DNA of 64,000 nt from an uncultured Corynebacterium sp. (GTDB taxonomy: Bacteria; Actinomycetota; Actinomycetes; Mycobacteriales; Mycobacteriaceae), in NCBI RefSeq assembly GCF_946222835.1, contig NZ_CAMIHD010000009.1, positions 32,612 to 96,611 of the forward strand, read 5' to 3'. Position 1 is the stretch's first letter. Every line of letters starts with the position of its first letter. Shown one piece after another: positions 17,301-25,692 of this stretch. Below the pieces are notes generated by a model. The model worked only from the letters and a program-made list of their open reading frames with translations, was not told the DNA's origin and did no database searches. A program made the position numbers and the translations under genes.

Positions 17301-17552
17301 TTAAGAACCCTGGTGGAAGGTGCGGGAGATAACGTCGAGCTGCTGCTCCTTGGTCAGCTTGACAAAGTTAACAGCGTAGCCAGAGACGCGAACGGTGAGG
17401 TTCGGGTACTTCTCTGGGTGCTCAACGGCGTCCTCGAGGGTGGACTTGTCCAGCACGTTGATGTTTGCGTGGTACAGACCAGAGTTCATCTGGTGTGCAT
17501 CGCGGTTAGCCTTCATTGCTGACATGCGGTCTTCGAAAGTTGGGGTTGCCAT
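17301..17552 (-). CDS. Separate glycyl-radical subunit of pyruvate formate-lyase (GrcA-like)
   Basis: An 83-residue protein equivalent to the C-terminal glycyl-radical domain of pyruvate formate-lyase. VRVSGYAVNF holds the radical glycine (Gly58), followed by the expected LTKEQQLDVISRTF end. Residues 29-50 (ANINVLDKSTLEDAVEHPEKY) align by eye with the segment before the radical loop of E. coli PflB. It lies 39 bp after the large subunit, which ends exactly where this domain would start. In E. coli, GrcA (YfiD) repairs a complete enzyme; here the large subunit has no such domain, so this protein should be an obligatory partner. Strong for the domain; obligatory role is inference. Confidence 0.9.
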   Translation of the reverse strand: MATPTFEDRMSAMKANRDAHQMNSGLYHANINVLDKSTLEDAVEHPEKYPNLTVRVSGYAVNFVKLTKEQQLDVISRTFHQGS

Positions 17553-17591
17553 GTTTTTCTCCTTTTCGAGATGGTTGAGGGTTGGTGGTTT

Positions 17592-19679
17592 TTACTTCTC
17601 CATGATGAAGCCGGCATCCAGAACGCCCACCAGGTTAGTGATGCGCTCTTCTGGGGTGCGGCCCAATCCGGAAGGAGTAATGGTGTTGGTCAGCGAGATG
17701 CCGTCCAAGGCGTCCTTGTAATCCAGCTTGCCGACGGACAGCATGGACGCAACCATGCCGTGGCTGTCAGCACCGTTTTCAGGGTTAGCGCCTGGGGAGA
17801 ACGGCGTGCCGGCCTTGTGGCCTGAAGGGAAGGCACCTGTTGCCTTGCCGTAGACCACGTTCGAGGTAATGGTCAGCACGGACTGGGTTGGGATGGCATT
17901 GCGGTACATCGGGATGGCCTTAATCTTTTCCATCACGGTGTGGACGATGGTAGCGGCGATATCATCGGCGCGGTCATCATCGTTGCCATAGAACGGGAAC
18001 TCACCCTCGGTGATGTAGTCCGTAATCAGGCCGGTCTCGTCACGGACCGGGGTGACCTTGGCGTACTTGATAGCAGCCAGGGAGTCGGCGACGATGGACA
18101 GGCCGGCGATGCCGCAGCCCATGGAGCGGACGATATTGGAATCGTGCAGCGCCATCTCGACTGCCTCGTAGGCGTACTTGTCGTGGGAGTAGTGGATGAT
18201 GTTGAGGGCCTCAACATAGGTGCCAACAACCCAGTCCAGCATCTCTTCGTACTTCTGCCAGACCTCATCGAAGTCCAGCGGGCCATCGCCCTTGATGGGC
18301 TCGTAGCCTTCTACGACCTGCTTGCCGGATACCTCGTCACGGCCACCGTTGATGGCGTAGAGCAGAGCCTTTGCAGCGTTCACACGAGCGCCGAAGAACT
18401 GCATCTGCTTGCCCACTTCCATCGGGGAAACACAGCAAGCAATTGCGGCGTCGTCGCCCCACTGCTCACGAATCTGGCGGTCAGACTCGTACTGGATGGA
18501 GGAGGTCTCAATCGAGATGTGGGCACAGAATTCCTTGTAGCCCTCTGGCAGCTTCGGATCCCAGAAGATGGTGATATTTGGCTCCGGTGATGGGCCAAGG
18601 TTAACCAGGGTCTGCAGCAGACGGAAGGAGGTCTTGGTGACCATGTGGCGGCCGTCGTTGCCGAAGCCAGCATCAGACCAGGTTGCCCAGTACGGGTCGC
18701 CGGAGAAGATCTGATCGTAGTCGATGGTGCGCAGGAAGCGGACGATGCGCAGCTTGAGAACCAGGGAGTCGATGATTTCCTGGGCGTCTTCCTCGGTGAT
18801 GATGCCAGCAGCGAGGTCGCGCTCGAAGTAGCAATCGAAGAAGGCGGATAGGCGGCCGATGGACATTGCGGCGCCATCCTGGGACTTAATGGATGCCAGA
18901 TAGCCGAAGTAGGTCCACTGTACTGCCTCGTGAGCGGTCTTAGCCGGCTTGGAGATGTCGAAGCCGTAGGACTCAGCCATCTTCTTGAGCTTCTTCAGGG
19001 CCTTGATCTGCTCGGAGTGCTCCTCGCGGAAGCGTGCCCAGTGCTCAGAGAAGCCAGCGTCTGCGACGGAATCGCGGGAAGCCTGCTTTTCCTCGATCAG
19101 GTAGTCCACACCGTAGAGAGCCACGCGGCGGTAGTCACCGATGATGCGGCCACGGCCATAAGCATCCGGCAGGCCGGTGATGATGTGTGATGAACGAGCA
19201 GCGCGGATGCGCGGGGTGTAGATATCGAAGACCGCATCGTTGTGGGTCTTGCGGTAGCGGGTGAAGATCTTCTCCACCTCAGGGTCGACTTCCTTGCCTG
19301 CTTCGCCGATAGCCTGCTTGACCATGCGCCAGCCACCGAACGGCATCATAGCGCGCTTCAGCGGGGTATCGGTCTGCAGACCGACGATGACGTCATCGTC
19401 CTCTGAGATGTAGCCGGCCGGGAAGGCGTCAATGTCTGACGGAGTGTGGGTGTCAACGTCGTAGACGCGCTTTTCGCGCTCGACGGACAGGTAGTTCTTC
19501 TCCAAGGTCTCCCAGACGCGCTTGGTCTTTTCGGTCGGGCCCGCCAGGAAGCTGGAATCGCCGTCGTACGGCGTGTAGTTACGCTGAATGAAGTCGCGGA
19601 CGTTGATCCCTTCGGTCCATGGACCGGACTCGAATCCCTTCCACGCTTCAAACTGTTGAGGCTGCGTTGCGGTAGTCAT
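17592..19679 (-). CDS. pflB: Pyruvate formate-lyase large subunit, no glycyl-radical domain
   Basis: Formate C-acetyltransferase: pyruvate + CoA to acetyl-CoA + formate. The N-terminus (FEAWKGFESGPW, NVRDFIQRNYTPYDGD) is very like E. coli PflB, and the catalytic cysteine pair Cys415-Cys416 is in AIACCVSPMEVGKQM. The protein is 695 residues, about 65 short of the usual 760, and stops at LVGVLDAGFIMEK, which corresponds to the linker before the radical domain. That domain is the next gene, 39 bp downstream. The ATG at 19679 follows GAAGGGA. The operon order is large subunit, radical subunit, activase. No FocA is adjacent. Confidence 0.95.
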   Translation of the reverse strand: MTTATQPQQFEAWKGFESGPWTEGINVRDFIQRNYTPYDGDSSFLAGPTEKTKRVWETLEKNYLSVEREKRVYDVDTHTPSDIDAFPAGYISEDDDVIVGLQTDTPLKRAMMPFGGWRMVKQAIGEAGKEVDPEVEKIFTRYRKTHNDAVFDIYTPRIRAARSSHIITGLPDAYGRGRIIGDYRRVALYGVDYLIEEKQASRDSVADAGFSEHWARFREEHSEQIKALKKLKKMAESYGFDISKPAKTAHEAVQWTYFGYLASIKSQDGAAMSIGRLSAFFDCYFERDLAAGIITEEDAQEIIDSLVLKLRIVRFLRTIDYDQIFSGDPYWATWSDAGFGNDGRHMVTKTSFRLLQTLVNLGPSPEPNITIFWDPKLPEGYKEFCAHISIETSSIQYESDRQIREQWGDDAAIACCVSPMEVGKQMQFFGARVNAAKALLYAINGGRDEVSGKQVVEGYEPIKGDGPLDFDEVWQKYEEMLDWVVGTYVEALNIIHYSHDKYAYEAVEMALHDSNIVRSMGCGIAGLSIVADSLAAIKYAKVTPVRDETGLITDYITEGEFPFYGNDDDRADDIAATIVHTVMEKIKAIPMYRNAIPTQSVLTITSNVVYGKATGAFPSGHKAGTPFSPGANPENGADSHGMVASMLSVGKLDYKDALDGISLTNTITPSGLGRTPEERITNLVGVLDAGFIMEK

Positions 19680-19993
19680 AATTCCCTTCTTTCGGGCGAA
19701 TTGCTATTAGGGGATAAATGCCGCTTTTCGAGCCACAGCACCAAGCCCCTCTGCCCCCAATTGTTGACCACTTCCCTGGTAATAACAACTCCTGCAATCG
19801 TTTGAAACTCCAGTTATAAAACGGTCGTGTTGTTTCGCTGGTAAGTGATTTCATACAGAACGCACGTACGTCTTTTATCGGGGGTGAACTAGCCCCGAAC
19901 GTGTTCCGCATCACCACGAAATTTTGGCCGCTACCTGCACGAACCTCTACTGTTATTCTCGTTCAGCTTCGCTTCCGTACAAAGGAGGACTTC

Positions 19994-21904
19994 GTGGCTT
20001 CCCAGCCCAAGCATCCAGTAGATATCGTCCCACCGACCCCCAAACTAGCCGCCCTGGGCCTGCAGCACGTGCTGGCGTTTTATGCCGGGGCGGTCATCGT
20101 CCCACTACTTATCGCAGGTTCGCTCAATCTGGATGCGGAAACCACTATCCACCTCATCAATGCGGATCTGTTGACCTGTGGCATAGCGACGATCATTCAG
20201 TCCATGGGCGTCGGCAAGCGCATTGGCGTCCGCCTGCCCATCGTGCAGGGCGTTACTACTACGGCCGTCTCCCCGATCATCGCCATCGGCTTGGGAGCGA
20301 CCGACGGCGCGGGCGGGGTAGCCTCGCTGCCTACCATTTACGGCGCCATCATCGTCGCCGGCCTATTTACTTTCTTTGCGGCGCCGGTCTTTGGCAAGGT
20401 GCTGCGCTTCTTCCCGCCAGTAGTTACTGGCTCGGTCCTGTTGGTTATGGGTACCTCTCTCTTGGGAGTTTCGGCCAATGATTTTGTCAATTACGCCGAG
20501 GGGGTACCGGCCACCCGCGATCTGCTTTATGGCTTTGGCACGCTGGCGGTCATCATTTTGGTACAACGCTTTTCCTCCGGCTTCCTGGGCACCCTAGCCG
20601 TTCTTATCGGCCTAGTCTTGGGCACTGGAGTAGCACTCGTGCTTGGCGACGCCTCCTTTGACGAGGTCTCCTCCGCCCCCGCCCTCGGCATCACTACCCC
20701 GTTTTACTTCGGCATGCCGAAATTCGATTTGGTAGCTATTTTCTCGCTCATCATCGTCATGATCATCACCATGGTGGAGACCACCGGCGATGTCTTCGCC
20801 ACCGGTGAGATCGTCAAAAAGCGCATCCGCCGCGATGACGTCGTGCGCGCCATCCGCGCCGATGGCCTGTCCACCTTGGTGGGTGGCGTGATGAATTCCT
20901 TCCCCTATACCTGCTTTGCCCAAAACGTCGGCTTGGTCCGTCTGACCAGCGTGAAGTCACGCTGGGTTGCCGTCGCCGCTGCGGGGTTCATGATGGTGCT
21001 GGGCATTCTCCCCAAGGCCGGCGCAGTCGTAGCCTCCATCCCCTCCCCCGTGCTGGGCGGCGCGTCCCTGGCGCTATTTGCCAACGTGGCATGGGTAGGC
21101 CTGCAGACCATTGCCAAGGCCGATCTTTCCGATGGTCGCAACTCCGTCATCGTCACCTCCGCACTGGGGTTGGCCATGTTGGTGACCTTCAAGCCGGATA
21201 TCGCGACCGCATTCCCGGAGTGGGCGCAGACCTTCGTTTCCTCAGGAATGTCCATCGGCGCGATTACCGCCATCGTGCTCAACCTGCTGTTCTTCCACAC
21301 CGGGGGCAAGCAGGGAACGCAGGTTTCTCGGGCCGTCGGCAAGAGCGTAAGCCTGCAGCAGCTCAACGCCGCTTCCCGCGAGGAATTCGTCTCCGCGCTG
21401 CGTCCGCTGTTTAATAACGAGACCTGGCCGCTGGAGCTGGCGTGGGAGTCACGACCTTTCAGCGATGTCAATGAGCTGCGCGCGGCCATTCAGGTAGCAG
21501 TGCTGACCGCGGATGATTCCCGCCGCGCTGCCCTCATCCACGATTACCCGGCCATGGATGAGCTGCTGCTTGCCGACGCCGATGAGGCCGCCACCATCTC
21601 CGCCGACCGCGGTTCTTTGGGGCTGACCGACCTGGACGATATGCAGACCGAACGCATTACCGAGCTTTCCGCCGCCTATCGTGAGCGCTTCGATATGCCG
21701 TTTGTGGCCTACCTGGATACCAATGACACCGTCGACCGCGTCATTGATGCCGGCGTGCGCCGCTTGGCCAACTCCCCGGAGCAGGAATTCCGTACCGCGC
21801 TGGGAGAGATCGTAGAAATTGCCAACGACCGCTTCGACATTCTGCTGGCCGATGCCAACCCGGTCCGCTCCTCGTGGGACCGCAAATTCACCGAGGTGGA
21901 CTAG
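19994..21904 (+). CDS. NCS2 purine/uracil permease fused to an OHCU-decarboxylase-like domain
   Basis: 636 residues. Residues 1-445 are an NCS2 (UraA/PbuX-like) proton symporter for xanthine, urate or uracil: LQHVLAFYAGAVIVPLLIAG, RLPIVQGVTTTAVSPIIAIG and a membrane core of about 12-14 segments with GDVFATGEIV and NSFPYTCFAQNVGLV. Residues from about 450 resemble 2-oxo-4-hydroxy-4-carboxy-5-ureidoimidazoline decarboxylase (LNAASREEFVSALRPLFNN, ERFDMPFVAYL, EFRTALGEIVEIANDRF). In that domain the H-P catalytic motif reads Y-P (IHDYPAM) and S-x-E-Q reads SADRGSLG, so activity is doubtful. GTG at 19994 follows AAAGGAGG at five bases. Confidence 0.88.
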   Translation: MASQPKHPVDIVPPTPKLAALGLQHVLAFYAGAVIVPLLIAGSLNLDAETTIHLINADLLTCGIATIIQSMGVGKRIGVRLPIVQGVTTTAVSPIIAIGLGATDGAGGVASLPTIYGAIIVAGLFTFFAAPVFGKVLRFFPPVVTGSVLLVMGTSLLGVSANDFVNYAEGVPATRDLLYGFGTLAVIILVQRFSSGFLGTLAVLIGLVLGTGVALVLGDASFDEVSSAPALGITTPFYFGMPKFDLVAIFSLIIVMIITMVETTGDVFATGEIVKKRIRRDDVVRAIRADGLSTLVGGVMNSFPYTCFAQNVGLVRLTSVKSRWVAVAAAGFMMVLGILPKAGAVVASIPSPVLGGASLALFANVAWVGLQTIAKADLSDGRNSVIVTSALGLAMLVTFKPDIATAFPEWAQTFVSSGMSIGAITAIVLNLLFFHTGGKQGTQVSRAVGKSVSLQQLNAASREEFVSALRPLFNNETWPLELAWESRPFSDVNELRAAIQVAVLTADDSRRAALIHDYPAMDELLLADADEAATISADRGSLGLTDLDDMQTERITELSAAYRERFDMPFVAYLDTNDTVDRVIDAGVRRLANSPEQEFRTALGEIVEIANDRFDILLADANPVRSSWDRKFTEVD

Positions 21905-22495
21905 TTAGCGGAAGGAAAATTCCACTACTGCCTCAGGGTCTACGCCGGAGATAATGCCGGTGTAGAACTGCTTGGCCTGGGACTGGAGGATATCGCGATT
22001 ATCCGCGATATCCTCTTTCTTTTTGTCCTCATTGAGGATCTTGGTGATGGTTTCCGCCTTATCGATATCCGGGGTAATCCAACTCAGCGCGCCATTATCC
22101 TCCACTGCGGTTTCGAAGTCCTCATCCGAATGGCCGATGAAAATGAACTCTGGGATCTGCACGCGGAAATGGTGCGGCGATTCCTCTTCTACCCGCACCT
22201 GGGAGCCCTCGATCCCGAGCTTTGCGCGGTAGGAGTATTTGATGTACTGGGTGCGCTCGCTGCCCGGAACCTGCCAATTCCAAACCTTGCTGGTGGCGGA
22301 CTCCTCCGACAATCCTTCGATGCCCAGCGAAACCAGCACCACTTGTTCCTCGCGCTCCACGGCCTTGATGACCTTGGTATTGCTCGATTCGGTCTCCACG
22401 TCCACCGGCTCCCTTACCTGCCAGACCACTACTGCGGCGACGGCGACGGAGGCAATGAGGATGACGGCAATAAGGGTGGAAAACAGCTTTTTCAT
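21905..22495 (-). CDS. DUF4230 membrane-anchored protein
   Basis: About 196 residues. It has an uncleaved N-terminal helix (KKLFSTLIAVILIASVAVAAVVVW) and an extracytoplasmic domain with LVSLGIEGLSEE, YSYRAKLGIEG and VQIPEFIFIGHSDEDF, matching the DUF4230 family (function unknown; often next to transport or envelope genes). I chose the ATG at 22495; another ATG lies three codons upstream. Its stop is immediately next to that of the convergent permease, with no spacer and no obvious terminator between them. Confidence 0.8.
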   Translation of the reverse strand: MKKLFSTLIAVILIASVAVAAVVVWQVREPVDVETESSNTKVIKAVEREEQVVLVSLGIEGLSEESATSKVWNWQVPGSERTQYIKYSYRAKLGIEGSQVRVEEESPHHFRVQIPEFIFIGHSDEDFETAVEDNGALSWITPDIDKAETITKILNEDKKKEDIADNRDILQSQAKQFYTGIISGVDPEAVVEFSFR

Positions 22496-22574
22496 GATGC
22501 CCATCTTAAGGTGAATATGCGGACGGCGATATGCGAAAGCGCCGCCGACTTTGAGAAGCCGACGGCGCCGATTG

Positions 22575-22656
22575 TGCGCCCGGTGAGACTTGAACTCACA
22601 CGTCCTAAGACACTAGAACCTAAATCTAGCGCGTCTGCCAATTCCGCCACGGGCGC
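22575..22656 (-). tRNA. tRNA-Leu (TAG)
   Basis: Class II tRNA with a long variable arm. Acceptor GCGCCCG pairs with CGGGCGC, the anticodon loop TTTAGGT has anticodon TAG, and the T-loop is TTCAAGT. CCA is not encoded. Confidence 0.95.
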
Positions 22657-22746
22657 GGGGGACTTGACATAGTGTACACGGCGCGTGAATAAACAAGAAA
22701 CCAGGGGTGTTCTGTTTTCTGGCCACTGGTGGGTAGGGTGGAACGC

Positions 22747-23169
22747 GTGAGCACTCAACAGGAAAAGAAAAATGGGCGCGTGCAGGTGCGATGGTGGCAC
22801 ATCCTCCTCATCGCGTTTTTCGTCGTGCTCTTCCTATTCCTGGCCTATTGGCAGTGGACGCGCTTCCGCTCCGGCTCGGGCACCTTCCAAAACCTGGGCT
22901 ATGCCTTCCAGTGGCCACTGTTTGCCGTGTTCGTGGTTTATGCCTATCGCACCACGCTGCGCTATGAAAACGAGCGGCTCGCCGCCGAGGAAGAGGCTCG
23001 CGACATGGATAACACGGACACCGACTCCCCGGCCGACGCTCCCGCACAGCCGCAGGCGGAAACCAAAATTGATGAGGATTTCCTGCCTCAGCGGCCCCAG
23101 ATGGATGTGGAAACGTTCAACGCCATGAATACCCCGCGCCGCCGGCGCGGCGAGAATGAAGAAAGCTGA
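22747..23169 (+). CDS. Two-helix membrane protein, unknown function
   Basis: A 140-residue protein I can only describe. Residues 15-38 (WWHILLIAFFVVLFLFLAYW) and 55-70 (FQWPLFAVFVVYAYR) are membrane helices separated by a short RFRSGSGTFQN loop; the rest is a charged cytoplasmic tail rich in Asp, Ala and Pro. It starts with GTG at 22747 and is followed two bases after its stop by the DUF3817 gene, so the two are co-transcribed. The pairing of a small tailed membrane protein with DUF3817 appears in other corynebacteria (recollection), which suggests a joint envelope role. Confidence 0.75.
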   Translation: MSTQQEKKNGRVQVRWWHILLIAFFVVLFLFLAYWQWTRFRSGSGTFQNLGYAFQWPLFAVFVVYAYRTTLRYENERLAAEEEARDMDNTDTDSPADAPAQPQAETKIDEDFLPQRPQMDVETFNAMNTPRRRRGENEES

Positions 23170-23171
23170 TT

Positions 23172-23516
23172 ATGACCAATAAAGTTCACCCCGCCCGACA
23201 GGCCCGCATCCGCGGACCCTTGAAATTTTTCTCCATCGCGGCCACCGTGACCGGTATCTTCCTAATCATCCTGGTCATCCGCATGGTCTGCCAATACCTC
23301 ATCGGCATGGAAATCCCGGAGTGGGCCACCTATATCGCGATCGTGCACGGCATCGCGTACATGACCTACTTGCTGTCCATCCTCATCCTCGGCCCGCGCG
23401 CGCTGTGGCCGGTGGGCAAGCTCTTTACCACCGCCCTTGCCGGCGTGGTGCCCTTCTTGTCCTTCTGGATGGAGCACAAGCGCCGCAAGGAAATCACGGA
23501 AGAATTCCAACTCTAA
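23172..23516 (+). CDS. DUF3817 integral membrane protein
   Basis: 114 residues with three to four helices. The N-terminal GPLKFFSIAATVTGIFLIIL, the central IVHGIAYMTYLLSILILG with the conserved HG pair, and GVVPFLSFWMEHKRRKE are typical of DUF3817. The function is unknown. Translationally close to the preceding membrane protein (two-base gap) and overlapping the end of the convergent rdgB gene by four bases. Confidence 0.85.
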   Translation: MTNKVHPARQARIRGPLKFFSIAATVTGIFLIILVIRMVCQYLIGMEIPEWATYIAIVHGIAYMTYLLSILILGPRALWPVGKLFTTALAGVVPFLSFWMEHKRRKEITEEFQL

Positions 23517-24121
23517 GAGTTGCGAACCAACTCCGCGATGGCGGGGACTAGTTGACTAAGAGCGCGGCCGCGATGCGAGACCGCGTTCTTTTCTTCTGGG
23601 GACATCTCCGCAGCCGATCGGGATTCGCCCTCCGGCTGGAAGAGCGGGTCATAACCGAAGCCGTTGTCCCCGCGCGGCTCGCGCAAAAAACGGCCCTCCC
23701 AGCGGCCCTCGGCTACGTGCTCGGTACCATCGGGCGTGACGAGCGCGCAGACGGAGACAAAGGCTGCGGCGCGGCGCTCATCAGGGACATCCGCCATCTG
23801 CGCGAGGACCAGCTCGTTATTGGCCTGGTCATTTCCGTGTTGGCCGGACCAACGGGCAGACAGCACGCCGGGCATGCCGTTGAGCTCTTCGATAGCCAGG
23901 CCAGAATCATCCGCGACGGTAGCAAAGCCGGTAGCTGCCGCGCCGGCACGGGCCTTGATGAGCGCGTTATCGGCAAAGGTGCGGCCATCTTCTACCGGCT
24001 CCGGGTAGGACTCCACGGCAGATAATGGCCGCAGCTCGACGCCCTCGATGCCGGCATCAGCTAGAATGCGCTCCAGCTCCGCGAGCTTCTTCGGATTATT
24101 GGACGCGACGAGAATTACCAC
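23513..24121 (-). CDS. rdgB: RdgB/HAM1 non-canonical purine NTP pyrophosphatase
   Basis: Removes dITP, ITP and XTP from the nucleotide pool by hydrolysis to NMP and PPi. 202 residues, of family length. Motifs: ASNNPKKLAELERIL at the N-terminus, TVADDSGLAIE (metal-binding Asp), RWSGQHGND, NGFGYDPLF and SHRGRALSQL. The start overlaps the end of rph by seven bases. The rph-rdgB order is conserved in Gram-positive bacteria and actinobacteria. Confidence 0.95.
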   Translation of the reverse strand: MVILVASNNPKKLAELERILADAGIEGVELRPLSAVESYPEPVEDGRTFADNALIKARAGAAATGFATVADDSGLAIEELNGMPGVLSARWSGQHGNDQANNELVLAQMADVPDERRAAAFVSVCALVTPDGTEHVAEGRWEGRFLREPRGDNGFGYDPLFQPEGESRSAAEMSPEEKNAVSHRGRALSQLVPAIAELVRNS

Positions 24122-24843
24122 CCCAACGCCGCCTTCTGTGCAGCGATGAGCTCGCGGCAGCCCTTCTGGGCTACGTCAAGCATCTCATTGAGTTCCTCGC
24201 GGCCAAAGAGGCCGTGCTCACCGGTGCCCTGGATCTCCACGAAGTCGCCGGATTCCTGCATCACCACATTCAGGTCAACCTCGGCGCGAGAATCTTCCTC
24301 ATAAGGCAGGTCGAGGCAAATTTCGCCATCAATGATGCCCACCGAGACCGCAGCGATGGGATCGAGCAGCGGCTCACCGGAGACGACGCCCTCGGCCTTG
24401 AGGTGCGCGATGGCGTCAGCCAGCGCTACATAGGCGCCGGTGATGGAGGCAGTGCGGGTACCGCCATCAGCTTGGAGCACATCGCAATCAAGCTGAATGG
24501 TGTTCTCTCCCAGCTCCTCCAAGTCCACCGCGGCGCGCAGGGAGCGGCCGACGAGGCGGGAAATCTCATGGGTGCGGCCCTTGACCTTGCCCTTCATGGA
24601 TTCGCGCGGCATGCGGTCGTGGGTGGCAGAAGGCAGCATGGCATACTCGGCGGTAAGCCAGCCTTCACCGGAATCTCGCTTGAAGCGCGGCACGCCATAT
24701 TCCACGGATGCGGTACACATGACGCGGGTATTGCCGAACTCCACCAGCACAGAGCCGGCCGGGTTGGTGGTGAAATTGCGGGTAATGCGGACGCTGCGCA
24801 TCTGATCCAGCGCGCGCCCATCGGCACGAGTAAATTCAGTCAT
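24115..24843 (-). CDS. rph: Ribonuclease PH
   Basis: Phosphorolytic 3'-5' exoribonuclease that trims tRNA 3' ends. 242 residues, normal length. Seen: RADGRALDQMRSVRI, GSVLVEFGNTRVMC, EYAMLPSATHDRMPRE, GRSLRAAVDLEELGENT and LQADGGTRTASITGAYVAL, all family signatures. Second-to-last in a minus-strand run with the MBL hydrolase upstream and rdgB downstream. Confidence 0.95.
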   Translation of the reverse strand: MTEFTRADGRALDQMRSVRITRNFTTNPAGSVLVEFGNTRVMCTASVEYGVPRFKRDSGEGWLTAEYAMLPSATHDRMPRESMKGKVKGRTHEISRLVGRSLRAAVDLEELGENTIQLDCDVLQADGGTRTASITGAYVALADAIAHLKAEGVVSGEPLLDPIAAVSVGIIDGEICLDLPYEEDSRAEVDLNVVMQESGDFVEIQGTGEHGLFGREELNEMLDVAQKGCRELIAAQKAALGW

Positions 24844-24858
24844 GCCGTCCAGCGTATC

Positions 24859-25620
24859 TTAGAACTCCATGCCCGCGGCGCCGAGGACAATCTCGCCATC
24901 GAATTCAGAGCGGGCAGCCTCCAAAGTAGCTTGGGCATCACCCCATGGCTGAATGTGGATGAGCACGAGCTTGCCCACACCCGCCTCGCGCGCTGCCCTA
25001 CCTGCTTCCGCGCCCGACATATGCATATCCGGTGCTTTATCCTGCGAGGTCTCGCCCCAGGCTGCCTCGCAGAGGAAAATGTCGGCGCCCCGTGCGGCGT
25101 CGACAAGCGCGGGCGTATAAGAAGAATCGCCGGAGTAAGTGATAACCTGGCCCGTCTTGGTATGCTCCACGCGCAAGGCGTAGGCCTCGACTGGGTGGTT
25201 GACCGGGAACGGAGTGATATAGACATCATCTACGAGCTGGCGCTCGCCCGGCTCCCACGCGCTAAAGGCGAAGGTATCGGACATATCATCGATGCCATCG
25301 ACTTCATCGGACGATAGGCGGCCCAAATGGGTCGGCGTCGCCTTCGGCCCGAAGCACATATTGCGCGACGCCGCAGGTGCAGTGGGATGGAAGCGGCGCC
25401 ACACCATCAGGGAGGGAAAGTCCAGGCAGTGATCGGCGTGCAGGTGACTAAAAGCCACGTGGGCATCGCAAGGATCCTGCTGCTGTTCCAGCTGCGCCAA
25501 GGTACCAGGGCCCATATCGAGCACGATGGACGGCGCATTATCAAAGGACAGCAAGTATCCGGAGGCGGGATTTTGGGCGGTGGGGACGCTACCGGAGCAG
25601 CCTAAGATGGTCAGCTTCAT
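24859..25620 (-). CDS. MBL-fold hydrolase (RNase Z / cyclic phosphodiesterase-like)
   Basis: Metallo-beta-lactamase fold enzyme of 253 residues with the zinc motif FSHLHADHCLDF (HxHxDH), VITYSGDSSYT for the bridging Asp, and LVLIHIQPW carrying the last His. The N-terminal MKLTILGCSGSVPT is typical of the RNase Z-like actinobacterial family (Rv1339 type), which in M. tuberculosis degrades cyclic AMP. I chose the ATG at 25620 because homologues start there; 14 more residues are possible. It sits between murI and rph, the same order as in mycobacteria (murI-Rv1339-rph-rdgB). Confidence 0.92.
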   Translation of the reverse strand: MKLTILGCSGSVPTAQNPASGYLLSFDNAPSIVLDMGPGTLAQLEQQQDPCDAHVAFSHLHADHCLDFPSLMVWRRFHPTAPAASRNMCFGPKATPTHLGRLSSDEVDGIDDMSDTFAFSAWEPGERQLVDDVYITPFPVNHPVEAYALRVEHTKTGQVITYSGDSSYTPALVDAARGADIFLCEAAWGETSQDKAPDMHMSGAEAGRAAREAGVGKLVLIHIQPWGDAQATLEAARSEFDGEIVLGAAGMEF

Positions 25621-25692
25621 GGGCTCAATAGTTCCATGAAATCGCTCCGCATGCGTACTCAACGTGCAAAACGGGGGAGAAATTGCGCTAAC

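Noticed and set aside
19680..19900. Imperfect palindrome GTAAGTGATTTCATAC upstream of pflB as an anaerobic regulator site
   Set aside because: Only 10 of 16 positions are symmetric and it does not fit FNR, ArnR or GlxR consensus well enough to call.
24025..25317. 430-codon plus-strand frame antisense to rph and the MBL hydrolase
   Set aside because: Spans two well-recognised genes on the other strand and has no recognisable domain.
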